A stretch of 35,369 nucleotides of DNA from Novosphingobium rosa NBRC 15208 (GTDB lineage: Bacteria > Pseudomonadota > Alphaproteobacteria > Sphingomonadales > Sphingomonadaceae): contig NZ_BCZE01000073.1 in NCBI RefSeq assembly GCF_001598555.1, forward strand, positions 1 through 35,369. The letters are read 5' to 3'. Each line of letters starts with the position of its first letter. Position 1 is the first letter of the stretch. Of the stretch, positions 8,943-17,386 are shown piece by piece. The translations under genes and the position numbers were made by a program. The notes beneath the pieces are model-generated. The model was not told the DNA's origin. It made no database searches and saw only the letters and a list, made by a program, of their open reading frames with translations.

Positions 8943-10040
8943 TCAGGCAAGCCTTACATCGTAGCGCAACAGCAGTTCTTCAGTGACGAAATGCCGGTGC
9001 TGCTTGATCGCGTCATGAACCTTGCGATAATCTGATGCTTCGAAATTCTTGGTCCAGGCCGGACGGTCGTCAACGATCAAGCTGCCATCTCCCTCTGCAG
9101 AAATCCCGGTCGCAAGAAATTTCCAGGATCCAGTTCCTTTGGCAATGTAGGGCGGGAGAGGCTCCTTGAGCTCTGCCAGGCCTGTTGCATTCAGTGTGTC
9201 GGCAAGGGCTGTGAGGCGCTGTCCGTCATCTTCATGGATGTTTGTCGTGAGCAAGGCTTCCAGCGCTGCTTGTTGCTCTGCCGAAAGCCCTGGTTGGGAA
9301 AGGAAATCGGAACTGTTCGCAAGAAAGGCCTGGATCGTTTGACAGGCCCGATGGGCGGCCGTGAGAAAATCGGGCAAATTGTTGCGATCGACTTGCTCCC
9401 CCACACCATTGACATAGCTCCACTCGACCCAGGCACGATCTGGATAATGGAGCGCGGCGCCATGACCGACATTGGACATGATGTCTACCGACAAGGATTT
9501 AAACTCGTCCTCACCTTGCTCGATCTTGGCGGAAAGTTCGTTCCACCAATGCTCAGGCGTGGGATGATGTGTTCCTGTCAGATGTGTGACCTTGTTGCGA
9601 TCGCTCTTGATGCCGCTGAACCCTTGATGAGCCCAAGTATCGACATAGGTGTGCAGGCAAACGCCGAGCCGGTGCAGATCATTATCTTCCGGGGCCTTGG
9701 CATGAACTTCGAGGATATGAGAGACAAGCCCGCGTGCGGGCACGCTGTCAGGACGGCACACGACCTGTTCGTCGAGCGTCGCACCTTCGCAGGCGGGCAG
9801 GAAGTGAAATGGTGCCCAGACCCGCTCATCCATGTCCTGGTGGGCGTTCCTATAATCAAGCATCTCGTGAGCGCTGGCAAAACGATCAAACGATTGCTGC
9901 TCACGAAATTTCAATGGCCCGTCGGTCGTGGCATCATCAACATACTGGCAGGCATGAGCAATCGTTTGCGCTTCGGGGACAGCCATCCCAGCAAAACGAG
10001 CCACAACATAAATAACACCGTAGTGGAAATCTTTGTTCAT
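8943..10040 (-). CDS. DUF6765 family protein with a zinc-phospholipase-C-like residue pattern
   Basis: A 365-residue protein starting MNKDFHYGVIYVVARFAG and continuing IAHACQYVDDAT, which I recognise as the DUF6765 family of unknown function. Conserved-looking metal ligands occur at H6, H29/D35-D36, H58, H79, H130-x3-D134-x3-H138 (LHTYVDTWAHQGFSG), and a later GHGAALHYPD. The H-x-x-x-D-x-x-x-H block and spaced histidines recall zinc-dependent phospholipase C/S1-P1 nuclease folds; a hydrolase role is inference. There is no signal peptide, so it probably acts in the cytoplasm. The start ATG 10040 has AGGAG 8 bases upstream, which excludes the longer upstream reading. It is the first gene of the three-gene operon. 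Confidence 0.82.
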   Translation of the reverse strand: MNKDFHYGVIYVVARFAGMAVPEAQTIAHACQYVDDATTDGPLKFREQQSFDRFASAHEMLDYRNAHQDMDERVWAPFHFLPACEGATLDEQVVCRPDSVPARGLVSHILEVHAKAPEDNDLHRLGVCLHTYVDTWAHQGFSGIKSDRNKVTHLTGTHHPTPEHWWNELSAKIEQGEDEFKSLSVDIMSNVGHGAALHYPDRAWVEWSYVNGVGEQVDRNNLPDFLTAAHRACQTIQAFLANSSDFLSQPGLSAEQQAALEALLTTNIHEDDGQRLTALADTLNATGLAELKEPLPPYIAKGTGSWKFLATGISAEGDGSLIVDDRPAWTKNFEASDYRKVHDAIKQHRHFVTEELLLRYDVRLA

Positions 10041-10059
10041 GCACCAGACTCCTGAGCGC

Positions 10060-10069
10060 GTTACGTAAC
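10060..10069. promoter_or_regulatory. Perfect palindrome GTTACGTAAC upstream of the DUF6765 gene
   Basis: A 10-bp perfect palindrome lies immediately upstream of the ribosome site of the first gene in the three-gene operon. Its position suits an operator overlapping the transcription start. No regulator gene is adjacent, and a 10-bp palindrome can arise by chance. Confidence 0.25.
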
Positions 10070-10251
10070 ATTGCGATGTCAGGTCGGTCAGCACCGCTCG
10101 CGGACTTTTTGCACAACTTTTCGGAAATGATTTGGGCGGCTTCATAGGGAGGAGAGGTTTGTGTGGCTGACGCTTGGGAGGCCCTTGGGCAGACACGTAA
10201 GTGCTGTGAAGCGCGTGGGTTGGCAAGCGTGAGGTGTGCGCGAGGAGCTAC

Positions 10252-10382
10252 ATGAACGAACGGTCGCTTAAGGAGGGCTGGTTCGGCGCCTTGAAGGACC
10301 GCTTTGTTGGCGGGAGAGGGCGGGGGCCTGCCCGCCGGCTGGAGGGTGGGTCGTTGACCGATGGGTCGTGGTGTCCGGAACG
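10252..10382. repeat. Dispersed intergenic repeat, copy A
   Basis: Starts with ATGAACGAACGGTCGCTTA. It contains a 24-bp core (10298-10321, beginning ACCGCTTTGTTGGCG) identical to 28529-28552, and then a TGACCGATGGGTCGTGG block (10355-10371) at almost the same offset as in the other copy. The rest of 10041-10535 contains no gene that I can support. Confidence 0.6.
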
Positions 10383-10483
10383 GCAGGTAGTGGCGGGCGA
10401 TTGGGCATAGCTGCCATTGGTTCAGGGCACGGTATCGCAGCCGTTACGGGCAAGTCTACGGGTCAGGAGAACCAGAAGACCTT

Positions 10484-10520
10484 GCACCATCCCCGACCAC
10501 CAGGCGGTTGGAGATGGTGC
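10484..10520. terminator. Hairpin downstream of the first TonB receptor gene
   Basis: Perfect 8-bp inverted repeat GCACCATC (10484-10491) / GATGGTGC (10513-10520), with an inner ACC/GGT pairing. It lies 15 bases past the stop of the minus-strand receptor gene. There is no T-run after it, so it may stabilise the mRNA end rather than terminate by itself. Confidence 0.35.
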
Positions 10521-10535
10521 TGAACTTGCCCACGA

Positions 10536-12836
10536 TCAGAAAGCTTGCTCGATGCCAACGTAAATGCCGCGCGGCGATCCCCACTGGGCCGTGCCACCAG
10601 CCAGCGACGTGCCATCCTGCAAGGCGTAACGGGCGCCAAAGGCATTGAGCACATCGAGCCGCACATTGAGCGGGCGGTGGTTGAAGCCGTCGAGGCGATA
10701 GACCGCAGCGAGATTGGTCTGCGCGTTGGTCGGCATGGTCTGCCCATTGGGCGTGCCGCCCGCAATGGTCCTGGGCAGACCGCTGCCAACCACGCCATCG
10801 GCGGAGAGCAGGAGCCTCCCCGTATGCCAGGCAAAGCCCAACGATCCTGTCACGCGCTGGTCGCCATTGGTCGCAACATAATGATTGGCGATCCATTGCA
10901 GTTGCGCCGCCGTAAAGGGCGCTTGTCCGCCGATGATGTTGCGCCCTTCGATCTGCGCCACGGCCAGATTGCCCCAGATTGAGAGGGGGCCTTCGGTGTA
11001 GGTCGCGGTCAGTTCCACGCCCCAGCCTTTGCCCTTTTCGTAGGTGAAGGGCCGGGACAGCACTGTCGCCCCGATCCGCACCGCATCCAGCAGATTGCGG
11101 GCATGGCGCCAATAGGCATCCACCCCCAGCGTCAGGTCCTCCAGCTTCTGCTCCACGCCCAGATCGATATAATCGTCCCTTTCCGCCTTGGCTGCTGTCT
11201 CGGCCCTGGTTGGCCATGCGCCGGTGGTTCCAGCCAACAGATTAGCGGCGGCGGAGCCGGTATCCTCGGAGGCGGGCACAAAATAGCGGGCATATCCGAT
11301 ATGGGCCGTCGTGCCGGTGGCGGGCTTCCAGACGGCATTGATGCGGGGGCTCAGCGCGTCGCCCCCGCCGCTGTTGGTCGCGCTGTCGAAGCGCAGGCCG
11401 GTGTTGATGGTGAGGGCGTGCCCCAGCAGCCATTCGTCCTGAAGGTAGGCCCCCAGTTGACGCCGGGTTTCGGCTTCAGAGCCCAGGATGGACAGCAGGG
11501 TCGTCGAGGTCTGCTGGCCATTGCCGTCAACGGGCAAGACCGAATAGCCGATCTGGCTGCGATCGCGCGACCAGTTGAGCGTAAGGCCGCCGCGCAGATG
11601 ATGAGCGGATGACACCTCATAGAGCCCCTCTGCCTGAAACCCCGTCGAGAGATTGTGCTTCGAGACGGCTTGAGCGAGGCCGGTGAACAGCACGTCGCCC
11701 ATGACATCGGGGGTAATAGCCAGCGCCGAGGCTCTGACATAGGCGGAAAGCTGAGTGGTCAGCGCGCCCGCATTGCGCTGGTACGAGAGAATGCCATATT
11801 GGCTGGCGACAAGCTCGTGCCCGCCCCATGCCTCGCTGGGGTAGGCGGTCGTGGTGCCGACTGTCAGGGGGCGCTGGAAGGTCGAGCTGGCGCTATAGGT
11901 TGCCGCATCGATGCCACGGGCATGGGGCAGATCATAGGCATCATTCGAGATCCCCACGATCAGCGATAGGCGCGATTGGGCATCCAGGATGCGGTCGAAA
12001 TAGGCGAAGCCGTCAATCTGGTCGGTATGGTCATGAAGCGGATTGGTCGAGCGATCGGGGACGCTCAGCCCGGCATCGCTGCGCAGCCAAGAGCCGGAGA
12101 CATAGTAATTGGTCTCCCCCAGTGAGCCCATCGCATCAAAGGCGCCTTCAAAGCGGCCGAGCGTGCCGCCGCTCAGCTCCACCTCGCCGCCGTGTTCATA
12201 TACGCCGCTCTTGGTGGTGATATTGACGACGCCTCCCGTCTGCAGCCCATATTGTGCGGGCAAAGCCCCGGTCACCAGCTCCACCTTGTCGGCAAAGCGG
12301 GCGCGCAACGTGTCGGCCAGATCGGTGAAGCCGTCGGGGATGATCACATTGTTGATGCGATATTGCAGGCCTTGCTGGCCGCGCACATGCAACTCGCCCG
12401 ATCCGCCCTGGCTGACACCCGGCATCTGCAGCAGCACATTGACCAGATTGGCGGTCTCGCCACTGGGGCGCTTTTCGATAACGTCATTGCTCAGCGAATA
12501 GGTCGATGCGCCGAGGCTGGCACTGACCCGCGCGCGGGCATTGTCGAGTTGATGGGCGGTGACGACGATCTCGCCACTGCGCTTCGGGCCATCATCGTCA
12601 TCGCCGTCATCGTCTCCATCGCTATCGCGAGCGGGCGCCTTGGCCGTTGCCTCGGCAGCGGGCTTACCCTTTTGTACCTGACTGCGGGCTGGCATGCGAT
12701 CATCGTCGTCATCATCATGATCCGCGTGGGCATGGTGCTGGCTCTTGGCGGTGTCCGCCAAGGCGTGATGTGGCATGAGTCCGGGAAACAGTCCCGCCAG
12801 CGCCACGCCGAACCATACCGACTTCCTGATTGCCAC
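10536..12836 (-). CDS. TonB-dependent outer-membrane receptor with Asp/His-rich N-terminal extension
   Basis: A 766-residue outer-membrane transporter. A signal peptide (1-28, cleavage after HALA) is followed by an unusual segment at 33-83 with HHAHADHDDDDDD and a second Asp run, then a TonB-box-like GEIVVTAHQ (89-96). The plug domain (about 110-220) contains VLLQMPGVSQGGSGELHVRGQQG and LVTGALPAQYGLQTGGVVNITTKSG. The beta-barrel ends in phenylalanine, the usual outer-membrane assembly signal. The Asp/His tract suggests binding of divalent metal ahead of the barrel (inference). GTG at 12836 has AAGGTGG upstream. It diverges from a response regulator/kinase pair 90 bases away, which probably controls it. 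The substrate is not readable from sequence. Confidence 0.9.
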   Translation of the reverse strand: MAIRKSVWFGVALAGLFPGLMPHHALADTAKSQHHAHADHDDDDDDRMPARSQVQKGKPAAEATAKAPARDSDGDDDGDDDDGPKRSGEIVVTAHQLDNARARVSASLGASTYSLSNDVIEKRPSGETANLVNVLLQMPGVSQGGSGELHVRGQQGLQYRINNVIIPDGFTDLADTLRARFADKVELVTGALPAQYGLQTGGVVNITTKSGVYEHGGEVELSGGTLGRFEGAFDAMGSLGETNYYVSGSWLRSDAGLSVPDRSTNPLHDHTDQIDGFAYFDRILDAQSRLSLIVGISNDAYDLPHARGIDAATYSASSTFQRPLTVGTTTAYPSEAWGGHELVASQYGILSYQRNAGALTTQLSAYVRASALAITPDVMGDVLFTGLAQAVSKHNLSTGFQAEGLYEVSSAHHLRGGLTLNWSRDRSQIGYSVLPVDGNGQQTSTTLLSILGSEAETRRQLGAYLQDEWLLGHALTINTGLRFDSATNSGGGDALSPRINAVWKPATGTTAHIGYARYFVPASEDTGSAAANLLAGTTGAWPTRAETAAKAERDDYIDLGVEQKLEDLTLGVDAYWRHARNLLDAVRIGATVLSRPFTYEKGKGWGVELTATYTEGPLSIWGNLAVAQIEGRNIIGGQAPFTAAQLQWIANHYVATNGDQRVTGSLGFAWHTGRLLLSADGVVGSGLPRTIAGGTPNGQTMPTNAQTNLAAVYRLDGFNHRPLNVRLDVLNAFGARYALQDGTSLAGGTAQWGSPRGIYVGIEQAF

Positions 12837-12925
12837 CTGTAACCACCTTTTGCTGTGTCTGTCGGCGGCTCCCTGTGGCGCGAAGTTTAAGGCAGTATTA
12901 GATGATGCCCTTGAGAGGGGGCATT

Positions 12926-13606
12926 ATGCGTTTTTTGGTGGTCGAGGATGAGGCAAGGATCGCAGAACTCGTGGCAGCGGCATTGCGCAAGGCTGGCTTT
13001 GTCGTCGATGTCCACGGCACCGTCGGGGATGCCTGCCATGCTCTGGACCTGTGTCCCTATGACGGCATGATCCTGGATCTCGGGCTTCCCGATGGCGATG
13101 GCCTTGATGTTTTGCGCGCCAGCAGAGCCAAGGGGCAGCGTCTCCCGGTGCTGGTGCTGACCGCGCGCGATGCGGTGGAGGACCGGGTTGACGGGCTCGA
13201 CGCCGGCGCGGATGACTATCTGGTCAAGCCCTTCGCCACCGAGGAACTGATCGCCCGGGCCAAGGCTCTGCTGCGCCGACCCGGCCTCGCTCTTGGCACG
13301 GTGCTTCACGCTGGTCGTTTGTCGCTGGATACGCTGGGTCGAGAGGCTCTCGTTGGCGATCAACCGCTGTCGCTGGGGCGACAGGAACTGGCGCTGCTCG
13401 AGCATCTGATGCGCCGCCTCGGGCGGGTCGTTCCCAAGGCTGTGCTGGAAGACAAGCTTTACGGCGAAGGTGACGAAATCGCCTCCAACACCATTCCTGT
13501 CCATGTTCATCATATCAGGCGCAAACTGGGCGATGCCGGTGCGATGTGCGGCATTCAGACGGTGCGCGGCATTGGTTACTTCCTCATGGAGGAGGCCCAG
13601 GCATGA
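12926..13606 (+). CDS. OmpR/PhoB-family response regulator
   Basis: A two-domain transcription factor of 226 residues. The receiver has the acidic pair in VVEDEA (7-9), phosphoacceptor D51 (MILDLGLPDGDGL), T79 and K101 (LVKPF). The C-terminal winged helix carries the family features GRQELALLEHLMRR, NTIPVHVHHIRRKLGD and VRGIGYFL. ATG 12926 is used because it starts the receiver directly and has AGGGGG 5 bases upstream; ATG 12902 is in frame but adds a meaningless leader. The stop overlaps the kinase start (ATGA at 13603-13606), so the two are translationally coupled. It probably regulates the divergent TonB receptor. Confidence 0.92.
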   Translation: MRFLVVEDEARIAELVAAALRKAGFVVDVHGTVGDACHALDLCPYDGMILDLGLPDGDGLDVLRASRAKGQRLPVLVLTARDAVEDRVDGLDAGADDYLVKPFATEELIARAKALLRRPGLALGTVLHAGRLSLDTLGREALVGDQPLSLGRQELALLEHLMRRLGRVVPKAVLEDKLYGEGDEIASNTIPVHVHHIRRKLGDAGAMCGIQTVRGIGYFLMEEAQA

Positions 13607-14631
13607 TGGAGAACTGGCAGTCATCGCTCGAGGGCAAGCTGATCCTGCGGTTGGCGACCATCCATTTTCTGGCGCTGCTGGTGGGTTTCTTTGCCCTGGC
13701 CAATAAGCGCTATCGGTTTGTCCACGGCCTGTCGGATGTGAGCGCCGTTTGGGCTTTTCCACTGTTCGCGCTCGCCGTGCTTTGCGTGGTGATCTTCACC
13801 GTGCGCGCAAGTTTGCAGCCGCTGGTCGCCGCAAGTCGTCAGGCAGCCGCCATCGTGCCTGGCAGCGCAGGCATGCGGCTGGATGCCAAGGATGCCCCTG
13901 CCGAGATCATTCCCTTCATTCATGCCGTCAATGATGCCCTCGAGAGGCTGGATCTGGCATTCCAGTCTCAGCGCCGTTTTACCGCTGATGCCGCCCATGA
14001 ACTGCGGACACCGTTGGCGATCCTGACTGCCGGGATCGAAGCCCTGCCGTCCGGCGAGGAGGTGACGAAACTGCGTGAGGATGCGGAGCGCATGGGTCGT
14101 CTGGTCAGTCAGTTGCTGCGCGTTGCCCGCCTCGAGATGCAACCCTTGCCCGAGACCAAGGAGATTGACCTGCGTGATCTCGCGGCCAGCGTCGTGGGCC
14201 ACATGGCGCCTTGGGCCTATCAGCAGGGGCGCGAGGTGGCCCTGGATGAGCCGGCTGGTCCTGTCTGGATTGCAGGTGACGAAGATGCCTTGTCCGGCGC
14301 GCTGCGCAACCTGATCGAAAATGCGGTGTACCACGCTCCTGCCGGAACGGAGGTTTTGGTTTCTGTGTCAGCCGACGCTTGCGTGCGGGTGATCGACCAT
14401 GGTGCGGGCATCCCCGAAAAGCAGTGCCAACAGGTGTTCGAACGGTTCTGGCGAGGGCCCGGAACGCGGCGGCAGGGTGCGGGGCTTGGGCTCGCCATCG
14501 TCGCGGCCGTCGCCAACGCTCACCATGCCACCGTTGAGATTGAAAGCACCCCGGGAGGCGGAGCGACCTTTGTCCTGACTTTCAAAGGCAAGCCTCAACG
14601 ACTGCAAAATAGGCCGCATAAGCAGTCCTGA
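13603..14631 (+). CDS. Membrane sensor histidine kinase (QseC/TctE-like) with minimal periplasmic loop
   Basis: Partner kinase of the preceding regulator, 342 residues. TM1 is about 13-33 and TM2 about 50-68, leaving a loop of only about 16 residues between them. A HAMP-like linker follows, then the H-box RRFTADAAHELRTPLA (phosphorylated H132). The ATPase has an N-box (NLIENAVYHA), G1 (DHGAGIP), an F-box (FERFWRG) and G2 (GAGLGLAI). Kinases with so small a loop usually sense within the membrane or through a partner protein. ATG 13603 overlaps the regulator stop, with GGAGGAGG upstream; ATG 13606 is an equivalent choice. Confidence 0.92.
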   Translation: MMENWQSSLEGKLILRLATIHFLALLVGFFALANKRYRFVHGLSDVSAVWAFPLFALAVLCVVIFTVRASLQPLVAASRQAAAIVPGSAGMRLDAKDAPAEIIPFIHAVNDALERLDLAFQSQRRFTADAAHELRTPLAILTAGIEALPSGEEVTKLREDAERMGRLVSQLLRVARLEMQPLPETKEIDLRDLAASVVGHMAPWAYQQGREVALDEPAGPVWIAGDEDALSGALRNLIENAVYHAPAGTEVLVSVSADACVRVIDHGAGIPEKQCQQVFERFWRGPGTRRQGAGLGLAIVAAVANAHHATVEIESTPGGGATFVLTFKGKPQRLQNRPHKQS

Positions 14632-14665
14632 CGTCCGCCTATCGACGTTTCGTGGAAAGATGCCC

Positions 14666-14696
14666 TTGACCCTGTAGCAACTACAGGCCGTAGGAA
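14666..14696 (+). promoter_or_regulatory. MerR-type promoter/operator of the second TonB receptor
   Basis: -35 TTGACC (14666-14671), a 19-bp spacer, then -10 TAGGAA (14691-14696). The spacer region holds the perfect dyad CCTGTAG-CAA-CTACAGG (14671-14687). An overlong 19-bp spacer with a dyad between the elements is the hallmark of promoters activated by MerR-family regulators, and the dyad closely matches CadR/PbrR-type operators. The nearly identical site at 17379-17409 lies beside the merR gene. Confidence 0.82.
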
Positions 14697-14748
14697 CGGC
14701 TCCCAAGGGGCATCGGGGCTGGTCCGGTGCAGATCCTGGAGGGATGTC

Positions 14749-16728
14749 TTGCACATCAAGTTTGATCTGAAACGCGGGGGACTGGCGGCAGTTCTGCTCT
14801 TGGCGGCATCCATGCCCGCGCCAGCCTTCGCGCAAACTTCGCCGGATGCAGAGGGCAAGGGCGAAGAGTCGGAAGGCAAGGACATCGTCGTGCAGGCAAC
14901 GCGCAGTGGGCACGGACTGCGGGACCAACCGATCCGCGTTGAGTTGATTGATCGCGAGGAGGTCGAGGAAAAGCAGCTGATGACGCCGGGCAACATCGCG
15001 ATGCTCGTCAGCGAGACGCCCGGATTGCATGTGCAGGTCACCTCTCCGGCGCTGGGCGCCTCCAATGTCCGGGTGCAAGGTCTGAAAGGCCGATACACTC
15101 AAATTCTGGCCGATGGCTTGCCGCTCTACGGCGGTCAGGCTCCCGCAATCGGCCTGCTCCAGATCCCCCCGACGGATCTGGGTCAGGTCGAGATCATCAA
15201 GGGTGCAGCCTCGGCGCTTTATGGGCCCTCCGCGTTGGGCGGTGTCATCAACCTCGTCTCGCGCAGGCCTGGATCAGAGCCGCAGGGCGAGGCTGTCATC
15301 AATGCCACCAGTCGAGGCGGTCAGGATTTCACGGCCTATCAATCAGGACCGCTGGCCGGCGCATTCTCCTACTCGCTGACGGGCGGATACAGCCGACAGG
15401 ATCGACAGGATGTGGATGGTGATGGCTGGGCCGATATTGCCGGCTATCATCGGTGGAGCCTGCGTCCCCGACTGTTCTGGGATGGCGCCGGTGGGGCAAA
15501 ACTTTTCATCACCGCCGGCGCCATGACCGAACAGCGTGATGGCGGAACGATGCCTGGCCGAACCACACCCGACGGCGCGCCCTATGCCCAGACCTTGCAT
15601 AGCCAGCGCTATGATGCGGGGCTGAATGCTCAAATCCCCATTGAAAGTGTGGGGACACTCTACCTCCGTGCCTCCGGGGTGACACAGGCCCATCGCCATG
15701 TTTTTGGGACCGTGACGGAAGATGATCGCCATCAGACTTTTCTGACTGAGGTCTCGCTTGGTGGCAGCGCCGGAGGAACCAGTTGGCTGGGCGGGGCCGC
15801 CTATCAAAGCGACAGCTATCGCTCGCGGACCTTTCCCGGCTTCGATTACACCTACAGCGCTCCCGCACTCTTCGGGCAGGTCGAGCAGAAGTTGCTGCCG
15901 GACCTGACGCTGGCGGGAAGCGCCCGCTGGGACGATCACAATGTCTACGGCTCAAGGGTCAGCCCACGTCTGTCGATGTTGTTCAAGCCGGGGCCCTGGA
16001 CCTTGCGGGCCTCGCTGGGGCAAGGGTTCTATGCGCCAACGCCCTTCGTCGAGCAGACCGAGGCCAACGGCCTGTCGCGGCTCGCGCCCTTGCAGGGCTT
16101 GCGGGCCGAAACGGCGGATACGGCCTCCATCGATCTGGGCTATGCGCAGGGGCCGTTCGAGGCCAATCTGACCCTGTTCGGGTCGAACATCGATCACGCC
16201 GTACAGGTGAAGGACATCGCTGTCGATCGCGTGGCTCTGGTCAATGCAGATGGTTTGACCCGCACGCGCGGTGCCGAGTTGCTGCTACGCTATCGCTGGC
16301 AGGCGATCACCGTCACCGGCAGCTATGTTCACACCGATGCGAGTGAACCTGATCCGGATGGTCCTGGGCGGCGCACTGTCCCCTTGACGCCGCGCGACAC
16401 CGCCGGCCTTACGGCGGCATGGGAGAAAAGCGGGCACGGAAAGGTCGGTCTGGAGGCTTATTACACCGGCCTGCAGCCACTTGATGAGAACCCCTACCGT
16501 ACCCGCAGCAGCCCCTATGTCGAATTGGGTGCGATGGGTGAGCTGATCCTCGGGCGCTTCAGCTTGTTCCTCAATGCAGAGAACGTGCTGAACGTGCGCC
16601 AGAGCCATTACAACCCCATCTTGCTGCCCCAGCGCGGGCCGGATGGCGCCTGGACGGTGGATGCATGGGCGCCGCTGGAAGGCCGTACAATCAACGGCGG
16701 CGTCCGGTTTCATTGGGGGGCAAAGTGA
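14749..16728 (+). CDS. TonB-dependent receptor under MerR-type control
   Basis: A 659-residue BtuB/CirA-like outer-membrane receptor. It has a signal peptide (1-29, LAAVLLLAASMPAPAFAQ), a TonB-box-like KDIVVQATRS, a plug with VSETPGLHVQVTSPALGASNVRVQGLKGR and EIIKGAASALYGPSALGGVINLVSRRPG, then a 22-strand-type barrel. The start is TTG at 14749 with GGAGGG 6-7 bases upstream; no ATG or GTG gives a complete signal peptide. Its promoter carries a MerR-type operator, so expression is probably induced by the metal seen by the MerR protein at 17414-17818. A metal-induced importer next to an exporter is unusual. The gene overlaps the convergent efflux gene by 19 bases. Confidence 0.9.
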   Translation: MHIKFDLKRGGLAAVLLLAASMPAPAFAQTSPDAEGKGEESEGKDIVVQATRSGHGLRDQPIRVELIDREEVEEKQLMTPGNIAMLVSETPGLHVQVTSPALGASNVRVQGLKGRYTQILADGLPLYGGQAPAIGLLQIPPTDLGQVEIIKGAASALYGPSALGGVINLVSRRPGSEPQGEAVINATSRGGQDFTAYQSGPLAGAFSYSLTGGYSRQDRQDVDGDGWADIAGYHRWSLRPRLFWDGAGGAKLFITAGAMTEQRDGGTMPGRTTPDGAPYAQTLHSQRYDAGLNAQIPIESVGTLYLRASGVTQAHRHVFGTVTEDDRHQTFLTEVSLGGSAGGTSWLGGAAYQSDSYRSRTFPGFDYTYSAPALFGQVEQKLLPDLTLAGSARWDDHNVYGSRVSPRLSMLFKPGPWTLRASLGQGFYAPTPFVEQTEANGLSRLAPLQGLRAETADTASIDLGYAQGPFEANLTLFGSNIDHAVQVKDIAVDRVALVNADGLTRTRGAELLLRYRWQAITVTGSYVHTDASEPDPDGPGRRTVPLTPRDTAGLTAAWEKSGHGKVGLEAYYTGLQPLDENPYRTRSSPYVELGAMGELILGRFSLFLNAENVLNVRQSHYNPILLPQRGPDGAWTVDAWAPLEGRTINGGVRFHWGAK

Positions 16729-17345
16729 TCCTCATGCAGTTCGGCTCGGGCATGGCGTATGATTTGCGTCCCGCCCCAGAGGCCAAGACAGCCAAGGATC
16801 GCTGCCACGATCAGGTCTGGCCAGCCCGTCCCGGTCCCGAAGACCCCCAGAGCCGCCGCCACGACGGCCAGATTGCCGATCGCGTCATTGCGCGAGCAAA
16901 TCCACACCGAGCGGCGGTTGGCGTCTCCTTCGCGGTGACGCCAGAGCAGCAAGGCGCAGGCCATGTTGGCGAGCAGCGCGACGAAGCCGACCGCACCCAT
17001 GGTTCCGGCCGCAGGCAGCGCATGGGCCATGATCATCCAGACGGTGCTGCCCAGAACCCAGCACGCGAGCAGAACCAGCGATATGCCCTTGGCCAGCGCC
17101 GCCCGTGCTCGCCATTGCAGGGCCAGCCCTGCAACGCTCAGGCTGATCGCGTAATTGGCGGTGTCACCCAGAAAATCGAGCGCATCGGCGCGCAACGCGG
17201 CCGATCGCGCCGAAAGGCCTGCACCGATCTCAAGGACGAACATGGCTCCGTTGATTGTCAGTGCGATCCACAACGCGCGACGCCAGGCCTTGTCCCGCGT
17301 TTTGTCTTTCGGCGTTTCGCAACCGCCGCAGCAGCCTCCGGCCAT
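16710..17345 (-). CDS. Cation diffusion facilitator-type efflux transporter with Cys-rich N-terminus
   Basis: A 211-residue inner-membrane protein of the CDF group, exporting divalent metal from the cytoplasm. The N-terminus MAGGCCGGCETPKD offers a three-cysteine metal-binding patch. The helices include ADALDFLGDTANYAISL (the D-x-x-x-D metal site of TM2) and SRNDAIGNLAVVAAALG (the TM5 counterpart, N-D-x-x-G-N). The cytoplasmic C-terminal domain of classical CDFs is missing, as in the short forms found next to merR genes. ATG 17345 has AAGG 8 bases upstream. It is driven by the MerR-type promoter at 17379-17409 and diverges from merR. By analogy with the regulator's cysteines the substrate is Zn, Cd, Pb or Co. 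Confidence 0.88.
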   Translation of the reverse strand: MAGGCCGGCETPKDKTRDKAWRRALWIALTINGAMFVLEIGAGLSARSAALRADALDFLGDTANYAISLSVAGLALQWRARAALAKGISLVLLACWVLGSTVWMIMAHALPAAGTMGAVGFVALLANMACALLLWRHREGDANRRSVWICSRNDAIGNLAVVAAALGVFGTGTGWPDLIVAAILGCLGLWGGTQIIRHARAELHEDHFAPQ

Positions 17346-17355
17346 TTCCGTCGCC

Positions 17356-17386
17356 TTGCTTTCGCCTCAGGGACTCACGATATAGT
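17356..17386 (+). promoter_or_regulatory. Possible merR promoter overlapping the divergent efflux promoter
   Basis: TTGCTT (17356-17361), 19-bp spacer, TATAGT (17381-17386), reading toward merR. Its -10 lies inside the efflux promoter and next to the dyad, so MerR bound there would affect its own expression. It is weaker than the opposing promoter. Confidence 0.4.

Noticed and set aside
9234..10055. 273-residue plus-strand frame
   Set aside because: Antisense to the DUF6765 gene, which has a better ribosome site and conserved motifs.
12600..12760. Short ATC/GTC-rich tandem repeats as a minisatellite
   Set aside because: They encode the Asp/His-rich extension of the TonB receptor and are explained by coding.
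12880..12910. Direct-repeat operator TTTAAG-GCAG-TATTAG for the response regulator
   Set aside because: The two halves match only loosely and the position is all that supports it.
12887..13762. 291-residue minus-strand frame
   Set aside because: Antisense to the response regulator; no conserved motif.
14809..14820. Further GCATCC match as an ECF promoter
   Set aside because: It lies inside the TonB receptor signal sequence and no GTA follows at 17 bases.
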